A stretch of DNA of 64,000 nucleotides from NCBI RefSeq assembly GCF_011694515.1, contig NZ_CP050192.1:2663301-2727300 (forward strand), given 5' to 3'. This document shows, in pieces, positions 60,238-64,000 of the stretch. Each line of letters opens with the position of its first letter. The first letter of the stretch is position 1. The notes under the pieces were generated by a model. That model had not been told where the DNA came from and ran no database searches. It saw only the letters and a list, made by a program, of their open reading frames with translations. This DNA is from Mycobacterium sp. DL592 (GTDB lineage: Bacteria > Actinomycetota > Actinomycetes > Mycobacteriales > Mycobacteriaceae). A program made the position numbers and the translations under genes.

Positions 60238-60633
60238 ATGAAATTTGCTGAAGGAGCCGCGACCCGGCGCATGGTCGGCATCGGTCTCAGCGCGCTTGTC
60301 GGGGGTATGGCCCTTGCCGTCGTCGCCGCACCCGCGGCGTTCGCGGCACCCGACTGCAGCAAGGCGGGCGTCGACAACACCGTCGCCACGGTGCAGGGTC
60401 AGGCCCAGAGCTACATGAACAGCCATCCCGACGGCCAGAAGGTCCTGATGAGCGCTGCCCTGCAGCCGCGTCCGCAGGCCGAGCAGACGCTGCGCAACTA
60501 TGCCGCCGCCAACCCGCAGGAGTACGCCGACTTCAAGGCGATCCTGGCGCCGCTCGGAACGCTGCAGGACCAGTGCGGCGTGCAGGTGGTTCCGCCGCAG
60601 TTCCAGTGGGCGTTCGACGCGTTCGTCGGCTAG
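60238..60633 (+). CDS. Secreted haemophore-like haem-binding protein
   Basis: A 131-residue exported protein with a clear Sec signal: basic start, a hydrophobic core around GLSALVGGMALAVVAAPAA, and AFA just before the mature APDC. The mature part is small, helical and has two Cys residues (DCSKAG and DQCGVQ) likely to form a disulfide. This matches the mycobacterial haemophore fold (MHB, Rv0203-like). Haem uptake from the host or environment is the family role; ligand binding is inferred. The ATG at 60238 has GGAGG upstream; an ATG at 60211 lacks one. A strong terminator follows. Confidence 0.82.
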   Translation: MKFAEGAATRRMVGIGLSALVGGMALAVVAAPAAFAAPDCSKAGVDNTVATVQGQAQSYMNSHPDGQKVLMSAALQPRPQAEQTLRNYAAANPQEYADFKAILAPLGTLQDQCGVQVVPPQFQWAFDAFVG

Positions 60634-60658
60634 CCCGCCGAACTTCACCCGCACACGT

Positions 60659-60693
60659 TCAAGCCCCGCGACCCATCGGGTCGCGGGGCTTGA
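60659..60693. terminator. Bidirectional hairpin terminator between haemophore gene and metK
   Basis: A 16-base-pair perfect stem with a three-base loop (ATC): TCAAGCCCCGCGACCC, then the complementary arm. It lies 26 bases after the haemophore stop and 13 bases beyond the metK stop on the other strand. Being symmetrical, it can serve both convergent genes. There is no long U-tract, which is usual in mycobacteria. Confidence 0.8.
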
Positions 60694-60705
60694 GCGTTGC
60701 GCAGG

Positions 60706-61908
<1,203 letters not shown>

Positions 61909-61939
61909 GGTCACATCCCTTCAATACTTAGGTGGGCAA

Positions 61940-61945
61940 ATCATA
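61940..61945 (-). promoter_or_regulatory. Predicted -10 of metK
   Basis: TATGAT on the minus strand (in AACGATATGATTTGCC), a strong -10 match, about 30 bases before the start. The leader is too short for a SAM riboswitch, and I see no riboswitch-like structure in the 118 bases up to coaBC. Confidence 0.55.
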
Positions 61946-62026
61946 TCGTTGGCCCCTGAAGACCCAACCTGGACGTCGCGTCCCGCGCAAGGTTTCTGCG
62001 CAAATCGAGCGTGATCCCCCGACCGC

Positions 62027-63274
62027 CTACGCTTCACTGCCACGCAAGAACGAGACGATCGCATCCACGATACGACTCGCCATGAGCGTCTTCGAACCGT
62101 GTTCCAGTGCCACCTCGGTGCCGTCGGCTCCCAGCAGCCAGCCGTCATTGCTGTCCACCTCGAACGCCCGGCCCTCGCCGACCGCGTTCACGACGAGCAG
62201 ATCGCAGGCCTTGCGGGTCAGTTTGGCCCGGGCGTGAAAGAGCACGTCCCCGTTGGCGTCGCCGGTCTCGGCGGCGAACCCGAGGATGGCACGCATGTTG
62301 GGCAGCTGCCCGTCGGCGCGCAGCCGAACCGAGCCGGCCAAGACGTCGTCGGTGCGGACCAACTCAATGGTCGGGCCCTCCTGCACGCCGTTCTGCTTCT
62401 TGATCTTGTTGGCGGCGACCGTGACCGGCCGGAAGTCGGCCACCGCGGCGGCCATGACGAGCACGTTGGCATCCGGTGCGTGTTTGGTCACCGCTTCGTG
62501 CAGCTGAGCGGCCGACGTGATGTGCAGGACGTGGACGCCGGCCGGGTCGGCCAGACCGGCGGTGTTGCCCGCGATGAGCGTGACATCGGCGCCGCGCTGG
62601 GCGGCCACCCTGGCCACCGCGTAGCCCTGCTTCCCGGAACTGCGGTTGCCGATGAAGCGGACCGGGTCGATCGCCTCGCGGGTACCGCCCGCGGTGACCA
62701 GCACCTTGATACCGGCCAGGTCGTGCGGCAGCGCGTCATGACGGGCCAGCAGCAGCTCGGCGAAGGTGGTGATCTCCTCGGGCTCGGGCAGCCGCCCCGC
62801 GCCGCTATCGGAGCCGGTGAGCCGCCCGGACGCCGGTTCCAGGACCACTGCGCCGCGCTCGCGCAGGGTCGCCACGTTCTGGCGGGTGGCCGGATGCTGC
62901 CACATCTCGGTGTGCATGGCCGGGGCGAACAACACCGGGCAGCGGGCGGTGAGCAACGTCGCGGTCAGCAGGTCGTCGGCGCGGCCGGCGACGGCGCGGG
63001 CCAGCAGGTCGGCGGTGGCGGGGGCGACCACGACCAGGTCGGCTTGCTGGCCGAGCCGGACGTGGGGAACCTCGTCGACGTCTTCGAAGACGCCGGTGCG
63101 CACGGGGTGGCCCGACAAAGCCTCGAAGGTCGCGGCACCGACGAAGCGCAGTGCCGACTCGGTGGGGACGACGCGGACGTCGTGGCCGGCTTCACTGAGC
63201 TGTCGAACGACCGAGCACGCCTTGTATGCGGCGATGCCACCGGCGACGCCGACGATGATCCGCTTCGGGTTCAT
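62027..63274 (-). CDS. coaBC: Bifunctional phosphopantothenoylcysteine decarboxylase/synthetase CoaBC
   Basis: Adds cysteine to phosphopantothenate and decarboxylates it, in coenzyme A synthesis. The 415-residue protein has the N-terminal flavoprotein CoaC domain (VGVAGGIAAYKACSVV, VVAPATADLLAR, APAMHTEMWQHP) and the C-terminal CoaB domain (VTAGGTREAIDPVRFIGNRS, AANKIKKQNG with the catalytic Lys). The ACGD cysteine motif of E. coli CoaC reads GSDSGAG here. It lies between rpoZ (23 bases) and metK, the standard actinobacterial order. It was formerly called dfp. Confidence 0.95.
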   Translation of the reverse strand: MNPKRIIVGVAGGIAAYKACSVVRQLSEAGHDVRVVPTESALRFVGAATFEALSGHPVRTGVFEDVDEVPHVRLGQQADLVVVAPATADLLARAVAGRADDLLTATLLTARCPVLFAPAMHTEMWQHPATRQNVATLRERGAVVLEPASGRLTGSDSGAGRLPEPEEITTFAELLLARHDALPHDLAGIKVLVTAGGTREAIDPVRFIGNRSSGKQGYAVARVAAQRGADVTLIAGNTAGLADPAGVHVLHITSAAQLHEAVTKHAPDANVLVMAAAVADFRPVTVAANKIKKQNGVQEGPTIELVRTDDVLAGSVRLRADGQLPNMRAILGFAAETGDANGDVLFHARAKLTRKACDLLVVNAVGEGRAFEVDSNDGWLLGADGTEVALEHGSKTLMASRIVDAIVSFLRGSEA

Positions 63275-63297
63275 CTCAGAAGCCCGGCCCGGTGCGA

Positions 63298-63696
<399 letters not shown>

Positions 63697-64000
63697 TCAC
63701 GGCGCGTTGCCCACCAGCAAGGATACCAATTCGGCGCATGCCGACTCCAATTGGCTGTTCACCACCACCACGTCGAAGGTGTCCTGGGCGGCCAGCTCGG
63801 AGCGGGCGGTGTCCAACCGGCGGGCTCTGACTCCGGCGGTCTCGGTGCCGCGCCCGACCAGGCGCTGCTCGAGAGCCTCCCAGCTCGGCGGGGCCAGAAA
63901 CACCGTCACCGCGTCGGGCATCGCCTGCTTGACGGCGGCCGCACCGGCGAGGTCGACCTCGATCAGCACCGGATGTCCGGCCTCGGCAGCACGGGCAACG
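63697..64000 (-). CDS. gmk: Guanylate kinase, C-terminal part (5' end outside window)
   Basis: Phosphorylates GMP to GDP. The minus-strand frame runs off the window edge, leaving about 100 C-terminal residues. They include [40 protein letters not shown] and [18 protein letters not shown], the standard lid and C-terminal core of the family. The P-loop lies beyond base 64000. The stop is about 97 bases before rpoZ. Confidence 0.95.
   Translation of the reverse strand, partial: VARAAEAGHPVLIEVDLAGAAAVKQAMPDAVTVFLAPPSWEALEQRLVGRGTETAGVRARRLDTARSELAAQDTFDVVVVNSQLESACAELVSLLVGNAP

Noticed and set aside
61909..62026. SAM riboswitch before metK
   Set aside because: The predicted transcript leader is only about 30 bases and shows no conserved SAM-riboswitch elements.

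Overview
The window is a stretch of a high-GC mycobacterial chromosome, most likely a fast-growing Mycolicibacterium. This rests on marker content and order: rpoZ-coaBC-metK, priA, fmt-rsmB-rpe-ribD, lprG with the P55 efflux pump, ribE/ribBA/ribH, uvrC-rapZ-yvcK-whiA, gap-pgk-tpiA-secG, and pgl-opcA-zwf-tal-tkt. As far as I recall, the same order runs in the opposite sense in M. tuberculosis (about Rv1389 to Rv1449c). A ppc gene in this neighbourhood and several inserted genes fit a fast grower better. The sequence shows no tRNA, rRNA, CRISPR array, insertion sequence or prophage.

Layout. 1-6065 (+): pentose phosphate operon tkt(partial)-tal-zwf-opcA-pgl plus a small coiled-coil protein. 6069-9643 (-): a small unknown protein, a possible micropeptide and PEP carboxylase. 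9745-12849 (+): a 13E12/DUF222 HNH gene behind a LexA-type box, coupled to an amidohydrolase. 12836-16126 (-): gap-pgk-tpiA-secG. 16221-17906: a divergent solute-binding-like protein and a DUF2236 protein. 17910-22880 (-): uvrC-rapZ-yvcK-whiA, joined by ATGA overlaps. 22907-25583: acetyltransferase, PH-domain protein, ribH and ribBA. 25751-31555 (-): a 1934-residue exported repeat protein set inside the riboflavin cluster. 31786-35243: ribE, an acetyltransferase, lprG and p55.

35226-49310 is the main accessory region. Eleven minus-strand genes run nose to tail from an oligopeptide-type ABC importer (binding protein, two permeases, two ATPases) through an M20 hydrolase, an APC permease, a class III PLP aminotransferase, an FGGY sugar kinase and a NagB-type deaminase to a diaminopimelate-decarboxylase-like enzyme. 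A divergent GntR/HutC-type regulator sits upstream of the binding-protein gene. The intervening DNA carries GTATACAC, which fits the HutC-subfamily operator pattern. I read this as one substrate-induced uptake and catabolism regulon; a muropeptide, or a peptide joined to an amino sugar, is a speculative substrate.

49341-64000 returns to backbone: a DJ-1/PfpI protein, ribD-rpe-rsmB-fmt (coupled), LemA with a DUF2207 membrane protein, a PriA whose helicase motifs look degenerate, a YhhN-family protein, an HSL-type esterase, a haemophore-like secreted protein, metK, coaBC, rpoZ and the 3' part of gmk.

A recurring regulatory theme is leaderless starts. At least eight genes (ppc, the 13E12 gene, the DUF2236 gene, uvrC, the divergent acetyltransferase, lprG, priA, the esterase) have a TANNNT-like -10 hexamer ending 6-7 bases before the start codon and no convincing Shine-Dalgarno.
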